Source: DATLWR01 sp035576205
GTDB taxonomy: Bacteria > Pseudomonadota > Zetaproteobacteria > Mariprofundales > Mariprofundaceae
Length of the DNA stretch: 14,255 nt
NCBI GenBank assembly: GCA_035576205.1
Contig: DATLWR010000009.1
Span: 1 to 14,255 of the forward strand
Direction of reading: 5' to 3'
This document shows, in pieces, positions 1 through 13,064 of the stretch (its first letter is position 1; every line of letters begins with the position of its first letter). Under the pieces are notes generated by a model, which was given only the letters and a program-made list of their open reading frames with translations, searched no databases and had not been told where the DNA came from. The position numbers and the translations under genes were made by a program.

Positions 1-82
1 TGGTCTTGGACGGCTCGCTGCCCTGACAGGCGGCAAGTCCGATTGCGATAACTCCCATAATGATCAGTGGCGTCGCTTTCAT
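1..82 (-). CDS. Partial lipoprotein gene (N-terminus only, runs off left edge)
   Basis: An ATG at 80-82 on the minus strand opens a frame that stays open to the window edge (27 codons seen). It is preceded by a near-perfect ribosome binding site, AAGGAGG, seven bases upstream. The peptide starts MKATPLIIMGVIAIG and continues LAAC: a short charged start, a hydrophobic core at about residues 5-16, and a lipobox L16-A17-A18-C19. This is a textbook type II signal peptide, so Cys19 should be lipidated after signal peptidase II cleavage. Residue +2 is Gln rather than Asp, which by the usual Lol rule in Gram-negatives favours the outer membrane. The visible mature part (QGSEPSKT) is too short to assign a family; it could be a small entericidin-like lipoprotein or the start of a larger one. 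The gene is divergent from the DUF155 gene at 224. The start and lipoprotein nature are well supported; the function is unknown. Confidence 0.72.
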   Translation of the reverse strand, partial: MKATPLIIMGVIAIGLAACQGSEPSKT

Positions 83-223
83 CGTGAATCCTCCTTGGCT
101 GGCATCCCGGAAGGGTAGCACAGACCGGCCGGCCGCATTCAACCCCGCCCGCAATCGGGCGATATCTAACCCGGCCGCATTTGGCTATGATAGCAGTCAT
201 TCAATCGAATTTCGGGAGATACC
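83..223. promoter_or_regulatory. Divergent intergenic region with direct repeats and an inverted repeat
   Basis: This 141-base spacer must hold the promoters of the leftward lipoprotein gene and the rightward DUF155 gene. Visible elements are an exact 11-bp direct repeat CCGGCCGCATT at 129-139 and 171-181 (start-to-start 42 bp, about four helical turns) and a 5-bp-arm inverted repeat GCCCG-CAAT-CGGGC at 147-160 between them. TATGAT at 186-191 is a possible -10 box for the rightward gene, 32 bases before its ATG, but I see no good -35 match at the right distance. Leftward, TTGAAT followed at a wide spacing by TACCCT is only a weak promoter match. The repeats are seen directly; their role as an operator is inference. 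Confidence 0.4.
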
Positions 224-1024
224 ATGCCTTTCGAGCAACAGGAGAAGATCAGTGCCCGCGCACTCTATGTGGGCCAGCGGCTTGAACTACGCGCCTTCGA
301 GAGGGCCCAGCGTCTGGCAACATCGCCGCTGATGGTCAGTGCCGGCAGCCAGGGCGCCGCCGTCCTGTTCCGCTACGGTGCGGTGGTCCTGTTCGGTCTC
401 ACGGCGGTCGAGGAGGTCACCTTCCTGAAGGAGCTGGAACCGTTCATCCTGCAACCGCTCTCCAACAGCGAATCGGAAAGCAGCGAACTGCGGCTGGGTG
501 ACAAGGAAGCGGATTCAGTCAGCGGCAACGGCATCGTGCTCGCGAATTTCGAGCTGTCGCGTCTGCAGATCGTTGCCGATGTGCTGGCCAAGAGCGCCAT
601 CCTCTCCTACTACGAATCCACGCTGGCGCAAATTTTCGAGCGCATCGAACCGCTCGCCAACAACCTGCAGCAGGGTGGCCGCCTGAGTCACCAGAGCCGC
701 AAGCTGCTCGAGCATATCGGCGATGTGCTGAGCATCCAGGGTAAGATGGTCGGCCGCGTCGAAGTGGCCGAGAAGCCGGAACTGTTGTGGGATGCGCCGC
801 AATACGAGCGTCTCTATGCGCGGCTGGCCGACGAATACGAACTTGTGGAGCGGCACCGGGCACTGGAGCGCAAGCTCGAAATGATCTCCAAGACGGCGGA
901 AACGCTGCTCGACCTGCTGCAGAACAAGCGTTCGCTGCGCGTGGAGTGGTATATCGTCATCCTGATCGTCGTCGAGATCCTGCTGACCGTTTACGAAATG
1001 TGGCGGCGCGGCGGCCATCTCTGA
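224..1024 (+). CDS. DUF155 / RMD1 (YagE) family protein with C-terminal membrane anchor
   Basis: This 266-aa protein resembles the DUF155 family (COG1723; yeast Rmd1/Rmd8, human mitochondrial RMND1), whose biochemical activity is not established. The family core runs from about residue 11 to 235: a beta-rich first part (ALYVGQRLELRAF at 13-25; GAAVLFRYGAVVLFGL at 44-59), an acidic linker (about 80-102), then the helical part with LANFELSRLQIVADVLAKSA (106-125), a conserved YYES (129-132) and a long charged helix (about 193-235). A single hydrophobic segment at about 243-257, followed by basic WRRGG, gives a C-terminal tail anchor, so most of the protein should be cytoplasmic. The ATG is six bases after GGGAG, a good ribosome binding site. 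It converges on rpoC and shares a terminator with it; it does not belong to the operon. Family assignment is from recall of the pattern. A link to translation is suggested only by human RMND1 and is inference. Confidence 0.85.
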   Translation: MPFEQQEKISARALYVGQRLELRAFERAQRLATSPLMVSAGSQGAAVLFRYGAVVLFGLTAVEEVTFLKELEPFILQPLSNSESESSELRLGDKEADSVSGNGIVLANFELSRLQIVADVLAKSAILSYYESTLAQIFERIEPLANNLQQGGRLSHQSRKLLEHIGDVLSIQGKMVGRVEVAEKPELLWDAPQYERLYARLADEYELVERHRALERKLEMISKTAETLLDLLQNKRSLRVEWYIVILIVVEILLTVYEMWRRGGHL

Positions 1025-1053
1025 GCACGCATCATCACGACAGATACCAAAAT

Positions 1054-1082
1054 AAAAAAGGGCGCCCGGAGGCGCCCTTTTT
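1054..1082. terminator. Bidirectional Rho-independent terminator between DUF155 gene and rpoC
   Basis: A perfect 7-bp GC-only stem GGGCGCC (1060-1066) / GGCGCCC (1071-1077) with a CGGA loop is flanked by AAAAAA on the left and TTTTT on the right. On either strand the RNA is therefore a strong hairpin followed by a U-run. It lies 29 bases past the stop of the plus-strand gene and 21 bases past the stop of rpoC, so it can end both convergent transcripts. Confidence 0.93.
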
Positions 1083-1103
1083 CATTGGTTGCGGAGAGAC
1101 GGC

Positions 1104-5336
<4,233 letters not shown>

Positions 5337-5339
5337 GGC

Positions 5340-9434
<4,095 letters not shown>

Positions 9435-9482
9435 GATAGCCCTCTGCCTGTGAACGATTCTTCAGATTGATCAAAGAGAAAT

Positions 9483-9520
9483 GGCCAATCCCCGGTGGCA
9501 TTCACCACCGGGGACTGACC
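9483..9520 (-). promoter_or_regulatory. Strong hairpin in the rplL-rpoB spacer (attenuator / RNase III-type site)
   Basis: Arms 9483-9498 and 9505-9520 pair over 16 bp (a few G-U pairs) with a six-base loop, UGAAUG on the transcript. The stem core is CCCCGGUGG/CCACCGGGG. On the minus-strand transcript it is followed by AUUUCUCUUUG, a broken U-run, so termination should be partial. In E. coli the same spacer holds a leaky attenuator and an RNase III processing site that lower rpoBC expression relative to rplJL. The structure is seen; the role is inferred from position. Confidence 0.7.
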
Positions 9521-9524
9521 ACGG

Positions 9525-9546
9525 TACGTTTACGGATGCAAACGTA
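9525..9546 (-). other. Second small hairpin directly after rplL
   Basis: Seven-base arms TACGTTT (9525-9531) and AAACGTA (9540-9546) enclose an eight-base loop, 16 bases past the rplL stop codon and just 5' of the larger hairpin at 9483-9520 in the transcript. It has no U-run, so it is not a terminator by itself. It may protect the rplL 3' end or help present the processing site. The pairing is seen; function is unknown. Confidence 0.4.
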
Positions 9547-9561
9547 GACAACAGACCGGTC

Positions 9562-9951
9562 TTACTTCAGCTCGACCGTGCCGCCGGCCTCTTCCAGCTT
9601 CTTCTTCAGCTCTTCGGCCTCTGCCTTGGAAACGCCTTCCTTGACAGCCTTCGGTGCGCCCTCGACCAGGTCCTTGGCTTCCTTCAGGCCCAGGCCGGTC
9701 AGCTCGCGAACGACCTTGATCACGCCGATCTTCTTGTCGCCGGCGCCCATCAGGACGACGTCGAACTCGGTCTTCTCTTCAGCGGCAGCAGCGGCAGCGC
9801 CACCGGCAGCCGGGACTGCAGCGACGGCAACCGGGGCAGCGGCGGAAACGCCGAACTTGTCTTCCAGAGCCTTGACCAGCTCGGACAGCTCGAGAACAGA
9901 CATGCTCTCGATGGCGGAAATCAGTTCATCTTTCGTCAGTGCTTTCGACAT
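9562..9951 (-). CDS. rplL: 50S ribosomal protein L7/L12
   Basis: This 129-aa acidic stalk protein is present as multiple dimers on L10 and recruits and activates translational GTPases. The N-terminal dimerisation/L10-binding domain is about residues 1-33 (SMSVLELSELVKALEDKFGV). A flexible Ala/Pro/Val-rich hinge spans 36-58, and the C-terminal factor-binding domain 60-129 includes EKTEFDVVL, KIGVIKVVRELTGLGLKEAKDLVE and the end GGTVELK. The hinge is somewhat longer than in E. coli (whose protein is 121 aa). The ATG has AGGAG eight bases upstream. It lies 54 bases downstream of rplJ, with which it should be co-transcribed and co-regulated by the L10 leader, and 127 bases upstream of rpoB. Confidence 0.98.
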   Translation of the reverse strand: MSKALTKDELISAIESMSVLELSELVKALEDKFGVSAAAPVAVAAVPAAGGAAAAAAEEKTEFDVVLMGAGDKKIGVIKVVRELTGLGLKEAKDLVEGAPKAVKEGVSKAEAEELKKKLEEAGGTVELK

Positions 9952-10005
9952 TGTATTAGCTCCTCTTGTCAGGTTTTTCAGTTTAGTTGAATGATGTATA
10001 AATGT

Positions 10006-10524
10006 TTATGCGGCTTGCTTCTGGTCGCGAATCGCTGCGAGCGTACGAACGAACGATGCCGGGACTTCCGACAGCGTGCGTACGAAGCCGGTGATCGGCG
10101 AGTTCATGCTGCCCAGCAACTTGGCCAGCAGCACTTCGCGGGACGGCAGCGAAGCCAGGGCATTGATACCCTGAGCATCGATCATCTTGCCATCCAGCGC
10201 GCCACCCTTGATCTCGAGCGCTTCGTTTGCCTTGGCAAACTCCGAGATGGTCTTCGCCAGACCAACCGGATCCTTGCCGTAAGCAATCGCAACCGGTCCG
10301 GTAAAGAGCGATTCCATGCTCTTGAAGCCGGTTCCTTCCGCTGCAAGGCGCGCCAAGGTGTTCTTGACGACCTGCAGGGAAACGCCTGCGTTGTGCAGCT
10401 GGCGGCGAAGGTCACCCATCTGGGTAACCGTCATGCCACGGTAATGCGTCACAACACCGGCGGTGGAGTCGACCCAAGCGGCATGCAGCTCTTCAACTAC
10501 ACGGTGCTTGTCTTCTCTATTCAC
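10006..10524 (-). CDS. rplJ: 50S ribosomal protein L10, GTG start
   Basis: L10 (172 aa from the chosen start) anchors the L7/L12 dimers to the 23S rRNA GTPase centre. Its N-terminal globular domain includes EDKHRVVEELHAAW, the L10 pattern YRGMTVTQMGDLRRQL (28-43) and VVKNTLARLA (52-61), then FTGPVAIAYGKDP (74-86). The C-terminal helix for L7/L12 binding is about 136-172, ending TLAAIRDQKQAA. There is no ATG at the start. Two in-frame GTG codons lie at 10528-10530 and 10522-10524. I chose the second because AAGGGGGTGA, an almost complete match to the anti-Shine-Dalgarno partner, ends two bases before it; the first GTG is inside that motif. The first start would add two residues and would match the E. 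coli N-terminal length better, so it stays possible. Expression is expected to be repressed by the L10-L7/L12 complex binding the leader. Confidence 0.96.
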   Translation of the reverse strand: MNREDKHRVVEELHAAWVDSTAGVVTHYRGMTVTQMGDLRRQLHNAGVSLQVVKNTLARLAAEGTGFKSMESLFTGPVAIAYGKDPVGLAKTISEFAKANEALEIKGGALDGKMIDAQGINALASLPSREVLLAKLLGSMNSPITGFVRTLSEVPASFVRTLAAIRDQKQAA

Positions 10525-10630
10525 ATTCACCCCCTTGCTATTCGACCCGCGCAAGTGAGCTTGCACTCCATCTATGCGGGACGGGCTTCCCCGATTAAGT
10601 GCCGAGGCACTCCTGCAGTCTTGGACGGAT
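10525..10630 (-). ncRNA. L10 leader (autoregulatory rplJL mRNA leader)
   Basis: The transcript upstream of rplJ matches the proteobacterial L10 leader as I remember it: UCCGUCCAAGACUGCAGGAG, then a hairpin AGUGC-CUCG-GCACU with one further pair (10598-10611), then UUAAUC, then CCGCAUAGAUGGA. The outer stem pairs UCCGUC (10624-10629) with GAUGGA (10567-10572) with one G-U pair. A further small hairpin, GCAAG-CUCA-CUUGC (10551-10564), lies between this domain and the GTG start. In the known system the L10-L7/L12 complex binds the kink-turn junction and blocks rplJ translation. The pairing and the conserved CCGUCCAAGAC are seen; the regulation is from the known family. Confidence 0.85.
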
Positions 10631-10681
10631 CGTTTTTATCGGCCGCCGGTGCTCTGCACCCTTGGCCGAACTGGTTCACAA

Positions 10682-10693
10682 TTCCCTAGGGAA
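10682..10693. repeat. 12-bp perfect palindrome in the rplA-rplJ spacer
   Basis: TTCCCTAGGGAA is a perfect palindrome located three bases beyond the CATGGCCGGCC repeat and about 50 bases before the L10 leader domain in the direction of transcription. A perfect palindrome without loop is a poor RNA hairpin but a good dimeric protein site, so a DNA operator near an internal rplJ promoter is conceivable. I could not find a convincing -35/-10 pair next to it. Confidence 0.35.
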
Positions 10694-10696
10694 CTG

Positions 10697-10721
10697 CATG
10701 GCCGGCCATCCATGGCCGGCC
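10697..10721. repeat. Inverted repeat in the rplA-rplJ spacer
   Basis: Ten-base arms GGCCGGCCAT (10700-10709) and ATGGCCGGCC (10712-10721) are separated by two bases, giving an RNA hairpin of at least 8 bp with a six-base loop. The same unit can be read as a direct repeat CATGGCCGGCC at 10697-10707 and 10711-10721. It begins eight bases past the rplA stop codon. No U-run follows on the minus-strand transcript, so it is not a standard terminator; mRNA stabilisation of the rplKA 3' end or pausing is possible. Confidence 0.6.
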
Positions 10722-10729
10722 GGATTCGA

Positions 10730-11416
10730 TTACAGCGTGCCGACGTCGACGCGTACGCCCGCGCCCATGGTGGACGAGATGGACATGCGCTGCATGTAGC
10801 GGCCCTTGGCGGTGGACGGCTTCATGCGGTTCAGCTCGGCGAGCAGCATCTTGACGTTCTCCAGGAGCTTCGCCTCGTCAAACGAGCGACGGCCGACCGG
10901 TGCATGCAGCACGCCAGCCTTGTCGACGCGAACCTCGATCATGCCCGACTTGATCGCGGAGACGGCCTTGCCCACGTCCATGGTCACGGTGCCCAGCTTC
11001 GGGTTCGGCATCAGGCCGCGCGGACCGAGCACACGGCCCAGACGACCGACGAGACCCATCATGTCCGGAGTCGCGACGACGCGGTCGAAATCGAGGAAAC
11101 CCTCCTGCACCTTCTCCAGCAAATCGTCAGCGCCGACGATATCGGCACCGGCCTTCTTGGCCTCTTCGGCCTTCGGGCCCTTGGCGAACACGGCGACGCG
11201 AACGGTCTTGCCGGTACCGTGCGGCAGCGCGATGGAACCGCGCACCATCTGGTCGGCGTGACGCGGGTCAACACCCAGCTTCACAGCCACATCGACGGAC
11301 TCGTCGAACTTGGCGGCCGGCTGAGCCAGCACCGCCTTGACGGCTGCTTCGAGATTCACTGCCTCGGCAGGAACGGCGGCCACGGAGGCCTTCATACGTT
11401 TGGTCAACTTTGCCAT
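10730..11416 (-). CDS. rplA: 50S ribosomal protein L1
   Basis: L1 (228 aa) forms the mobile L1 stalk on 23S rRNA helices 76-78 and assists movement of deacylated tRNA to and from the E site. In the known system it also represses its own operon by binding the rplK leader. The two-domain fold is visible: domain I at the ends (LGVDPRHADQMVRGSIALPHGTGK at 47-70 and SISSTMGAGVRVD near the C-terminus), and domain II in the middle with the L1 signature GLVGRLGRVLGPRGLMPNPK (121-140) followed by LGTVT (141-145). The ATG follows a perfect AAGGAGG that overlaps the rplK stop region; the gap to rplK is 11 bases, so the two are translated from one message. Length is normal for the family. Confidence 0.98.
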   Translation of the reverse strand: MAKLTKRMKASVAAVPAEAVNLEAAVKAVLAQPAAKFDESVDVAVKLGVDPRHADQMVRGSIALPHGTGKTVRVAVFAKGPKAEEAKKAGADIVGADDLLEKVQEGFLDFDRVVATPDMMGLVGRLGRVLGPRGLMPNPKLGTVTMDVGKAVSAIKSGMIEVRVDKAGVLHAPVGRRSFDEAKLLENVKMLLAELNRMKPSTAKGRYMQRMSISSTMGAGVRVDVGTL

Positions 11417-11427
11417 GACTTGCCTCC

Positions 11428-11856
11428 TTAACCCTGAACTTCCAGACCCATCGAACGGGCCGTGCCTTCAACGATGCGCATAGCGGCGTCAACGTCGTAG
11501 CAGTTCAGGTCGGGCATCTTGGTCTCGGCGATCTCTTTCACCTGCGCACGGGTGACGGTGCCGACCTTCTTCTTGTTCGGCTCAGGGCTGCCGGACTGGA
11601 TCTTCGCAGCCTTCTTCAGCAGCGCGGAAGCCGGCGGGGTCTTGACGATGAAATCGAATGACTTGTCCTGGTAGACGGTGATGACCACCGGCAACGGCAT
11701 GCCCTTTTCCATCTCCTGCGTCCTGGCGTTGAACGCCTTGCAGAATTCCATAATGTTGACGCCAGCCTGACCCAGTGCCGGACCGACCGGCGGAGCCGGG
11801 TTGGCGGCGCCCGCTGCTACTTGCAGCTTGACGAGTTTTGCAACTTTCTTTGCCAT
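11428..11856 (-). CDS. rplK: 50S ribosomal protein L11
   Basis: L11 (142 aa) binds the GTPase-associated centre of 23S rRNA with L10 and takes part in factor-dependent GTP hydrolysis and RelA activation. The N-terminal domain contains the proline-rich helix NPAPPVGPALGQAGVNIMEF (19-38), including P20, P22 and P23, the region known for thiostrepton and RelA phenotypes. The rRNA-binding C-terminal domain spans about 74-142 with KMPDLNCYDVDAAMRIVEGT (113-132) and ARSMG. The ATG has GGAG five bases upstream. It is the first gene after a 142-base spacer that contains a weak terminator and a candidate L1 target site, and is coupled to rplA downstream. Confidence 0.98.
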   Translation of the reverse strand: MAKKVAKLVKLQVAAGAANPAPPVGPALGQAGVNIMEFCKAFNARTQEMEKGMPLPVVITVYQDKSFDFIVKTPPASALLKKAAKIQSGSPEPNKKKVGTVTRAQVKEIAETKMPDLNCYDVDAAMRIVEGTARSMGLEVQG

Positions 11857-11890
11857 GTTTTCTCCATTGGGATCCGGGCATCCTTCCCTT

Positions 11891-11940
11891 CACCGTTATT
11901 CGCACCCTGATTTCCTCAGGCTTGCTCCCACCTCTGGTGG
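11891..11940 (-). promoter_or_regulatory. Candidate L1-responsive leader of rplK
   Basis: The transcript between the terminator-like hairpin and rplK can fold with CACC (11936-11939) against GGUG (11891-11894). Inside lie an unpaired stretch containing GGUGGGA and then a hairpin of GCA/UGC plus CCUGA-GGAAA-UCAGG (11906-11920). An alternative is the small hairpin CCACC-AGA-GGUGG (11928-11940), which would compete with it. L1 represses the L11 operon in bacteria by binding a leader that imitates its 23S site. A purine-rich internal loop beside a short hairpin fits that idea, but I have not aligned it to known L1 sites, so this is inference from position and shape. Confidence 0.35.
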
Positions 11941-11966
11941 TAAAACCCGAACATCCTGTCCGGGTT
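11941..11966 (-). terminator. Weak terminator/attenuator after nusG
   Basis: On the transcript AACCCGGACA (11957-11966) pairs with UGUUCGGGUU (11944-11953) over 10 bp with one G-U pair and a three-base GGA loop. The UU of the stem end and the next UU form a four-base U-run before A. The U-run is short, so termination should be partial. It separates the secE-nusG part of the message from rplKA. Confidence 0.5.
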
Positions 11967-11969
11967 ACA

Positions 11970-11987
11970 GCCTGACCGAAGCCAGGC
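11970..11987 (-). other. UUCG-tetraloop hairpin just after nusG
   Basis: GCCUGGC-UUCG-GUCAGGC forms a 7-bp stem (one G-U pair) capped by a C(UUCG)G tetraloop, an exceptionally stable RNA motif, starting 11 bases past the nusG stop. No U-run follows at once; three bases later the attenuator-like hairpin at 11941-11966 begins. It probably stabilises the nusG 3' end or helps pausing. Confidence 0.5.
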
Positions 11988-11998
11988 CGAATCTGTTA

Positions 11999-12529
11999 TC
12001 AGCCCTTCTCGACCTGGACGTAATCCAGCTCGACCGGGGTCGGACGGCCGAAGATGGAAACGCTCACCTTCAGCTTGGCCTTGTCCTCGAGCACCTCTTC
12101 GACGACACCGTTGAAGGAGGCGAACGGACCGTCGATCACGCGCACCGCTTCGCCGATGTCGAACATGATCTTCGGCTTCGGATGCTCGATGCCTTCCTCG
12201 ATCTGGCGACGCAGGGCATCCACTTCCTTCTGCGGCATCGGCCGCGGCTTGCCGGAAGCGCCGAGGAAGCCGCTGACCTGTTTCGTACCCTTGACGATAT
12301 GCCAGGTCTGATCGTTCATCTCCATCTCGACCAGGATATAGCCTGGGAAGAACTTGCGGCTGGAGGTCACCTTCTGGCCACCTTTCAGCTCCACGACTTC
12401 CTCGCGTGGTACGAGGATCTCGCCGAACTGCTCGGCAAGGCCGGCACGCTCGGCGTTCTCGCGGATCGCCTTCTGCACCTTGTCCTCAAAGCCCGAGTAG
12501 GTCTGTACTACATACCAATGTTTCGCCAT
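11999..12529 (-). CDS. nusG: Transcription termination/antitermination factor NusG
   Basis: NusG (176 aa) binds the beta' clamp through its NGN domain and contacts Rho or ribosomal S10 through its KOW domain, linking transcription to translation and termination. The NGN domain covers about residues 4-98, with HWYVVQTYSGFEDKV (4-18), the beta/beta' contact region PGYILVEME (62-70) and WHIVKGTKQVSGFLG (76-90). The KOW domain covers 124-176 with DIGEAVRVIDGPFASFNGVV (124-143). Its ATG overlaps the secE TGA by one base (TGATG), and AAGGTGA lies three bases upstream, so it is translationally coupled to secE as in most bacteria. Length is close to the E. coli protein (181 aa). Confidence 0.98.
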   Translation of the reverse strand: MAKHWYVVQTYSGFEDKVQKAIRENAERAGLAEQFGEILVPREEVVELKGGQKVTSSRKFFPGYILVEMEMNDQTWHIVKGTKQVSGFLGASGKPRPMPQKEVDALRRQIEEGIEHPKPKIMFDIGEAVRVIDGPFASFNGVVEEVLEDKAKLKVSVSIFGRPTPVELDYVQVEKG

Positions 12530-12717
12530 CAGATCACCTTCCGGACAAGCCAGCCCAACGCGGAATCAACGCCCCAGAGGAAGAGGGACACGAAAAGCAC
12601 CATCACCAGCACCATCAGCGTGGCCTGGATGGTTTCCTTGCGCTCCGGCCAGACGACCTTCCTGGCCTCGACCTTCACTTCGCTCATGAATTTCTGCATT
12701 GCCGCGATGCGACTCAT
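12529..12717 (-). CDS. secE: Preprotein translocase subunit SecE (short, one-helix form)
   Basis: SecE clamps the two halves of SecY in the inner-membrane translocon. This 62-aa protein has the conserved amphipathic segment and signature (FMSEVKVEARKVVWPERKET, 10-29, with the typical V-x-W-P) followed by one hydrophobic helix at about 32-50. It is the single-helix form common outside enterics; E. coli SecE has three. I chose the ATG at 12715-12717 because GAGGA lies seven bases upstream and the frame before it would run into the tRNA gene. It overlaps nusG by one base downstream and follows tRNA-Trp by 45 bases upstream. Confidence 0.96.
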   Translation of the reverse strand: MSRIAAMQKFMSEVKVEARKVVWPERKETIQATLMVLVMVLFVSLFLWGVDSALGWLVRKVI

Positions 12718-12762
12718 ATCCAGTTCCTCTTCACCCTGTTTGCCAAGTGTCGTTGCCGAAAG

Positions 12763-12838
12763 TGGCAGGCCAGAAGGGACTCGAACCCCCAACCCCCGGT
12801 TTTGGAGACCGGTGCTCTACCAATTGAGCTACTGGCCT
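12763..12838 (-). tRNA. tRNA-Trp (anticodon CCA)
   Basis: The 76-base cloverleaf is clear. The acceptor stem AGGCCAG/CTGGCCT is followed by discriminator G and an encoded CCA end (12763-12765). The D arm is GCTCAATTGGTAGAGC. The anticodon stem CCGGT/ACCGG holds the loop CTCCAAA with anticodon CCA. The T arm contains TTCGAGT, with a stem that includes two G-U pairs. It is nearly the same as E. coli tRNA-Trp through the D and anticodon arms. It lies within the operon, five bases after the rpmG stop, so it must be cut out of a protein-coding transcript. Confidence 0.97.
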
Positions 12839-12843
12839 ATCGG

Positions 12844-12996
12844 TTAAACCTTGGTTTCCTTGTGCGCCGTATGCTTGCGGCAGAACCGGCAGTACTTCTG
12901 CAACTGCAGCTTGTCCGTCATGGTACGCTTGTTTTTGTCCGTCGTGTAGTTCTTGCGCTTGCACTCTTCGCAAGACAAAGCCAACAAATCACGCAT
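12844..12996 (-). CDS. rpmG: 50S ribosomal protein L33 (zinc-binding, four-cysteine form)
   Basis: A 50-aa basic protein that starts MRDLLALSCEECKRKNYTT and ends CRFCRKHTAHKETKV. It is the L33 family of small 50S proteins located near the E-site tRNA. Two CxxC pairs, C9/C12 and C36/C39, form the zinc ribbon, so this is the C+ form expected to be zinc-dependent; E. coli L33 lacks the full set. The ATG at 12994-12996 has GGAG eight bases upstream. An ATG seven bases earlier is out of frame. It sits between tuf and tRNA-Trp, an order seen in many bacteria but not in E. coli, where rpmG is beside rpmB. A zinc-independent paralogue elsewhere in the genome is possible. Confidence 0.95.
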   Translation of the reverse strand: MRDLLALSCEECKRKNYTTDKNKRTMTDKLQLQKYCRFCRKHTAHKETKV

Positions 12997-13020
12997 TTCC
13001 CATTCTCCAGTGACGCCAAA

Positions 13021-13046
13021 GCGGCGACAGAGTGAACTGCCGCCGC
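13021..13046 (-). other. GC-rich hairpin in the tuf-rpmG spacer
   Basis: On the transcript GCGGCGGCAG (13037-13046) pairs with CUGUCGCCGC (13021-13030) over 10 bp with one G-U pair and a six-base loop. It is followed by UUUGG, only three U, so it is a poor terminator. It lies 18 bases after the tuf stop codon and may allow partial termination, which would make tuf mRNA more abundant than the downstream genes, or may protect the tuf 3' end. Confidence 0.5.
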
Positions 13047-13064
13047 CCGAGCGTTTTTAAGTCC

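Noticed and set aside
60..332. Plus-strand open frame over the divergent region
   Set aside because: It overlaps the lipoprotein signal sequence and the DUF155 start in another frame, with no ribosome binding site and no recognisable protein features.
10525..10566. N-terminal extension of L10 to a GTG at 10564-10566
   Set aside because: This start lies just past the outer stem of the L10 leader and extends L10 beyond the family N-terminus; AAGGGGGTGA marks the start near 10524.
12718..12792. N-terminal extension of SecE to 87 residues
   Set aside because: The longer frame would start inside the tRNA-Trp gene; the ATG at 12717 has a proper ribosome binding site and fits the one-helix SecE length.
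11801..12847. 348-codon plus-strand open frame across nusG, secE and tRNA-Trp
   Set aside because: It crosses several well-identified minus-strand genes and a tRNA and has no ribosome binding site or family resemblance.
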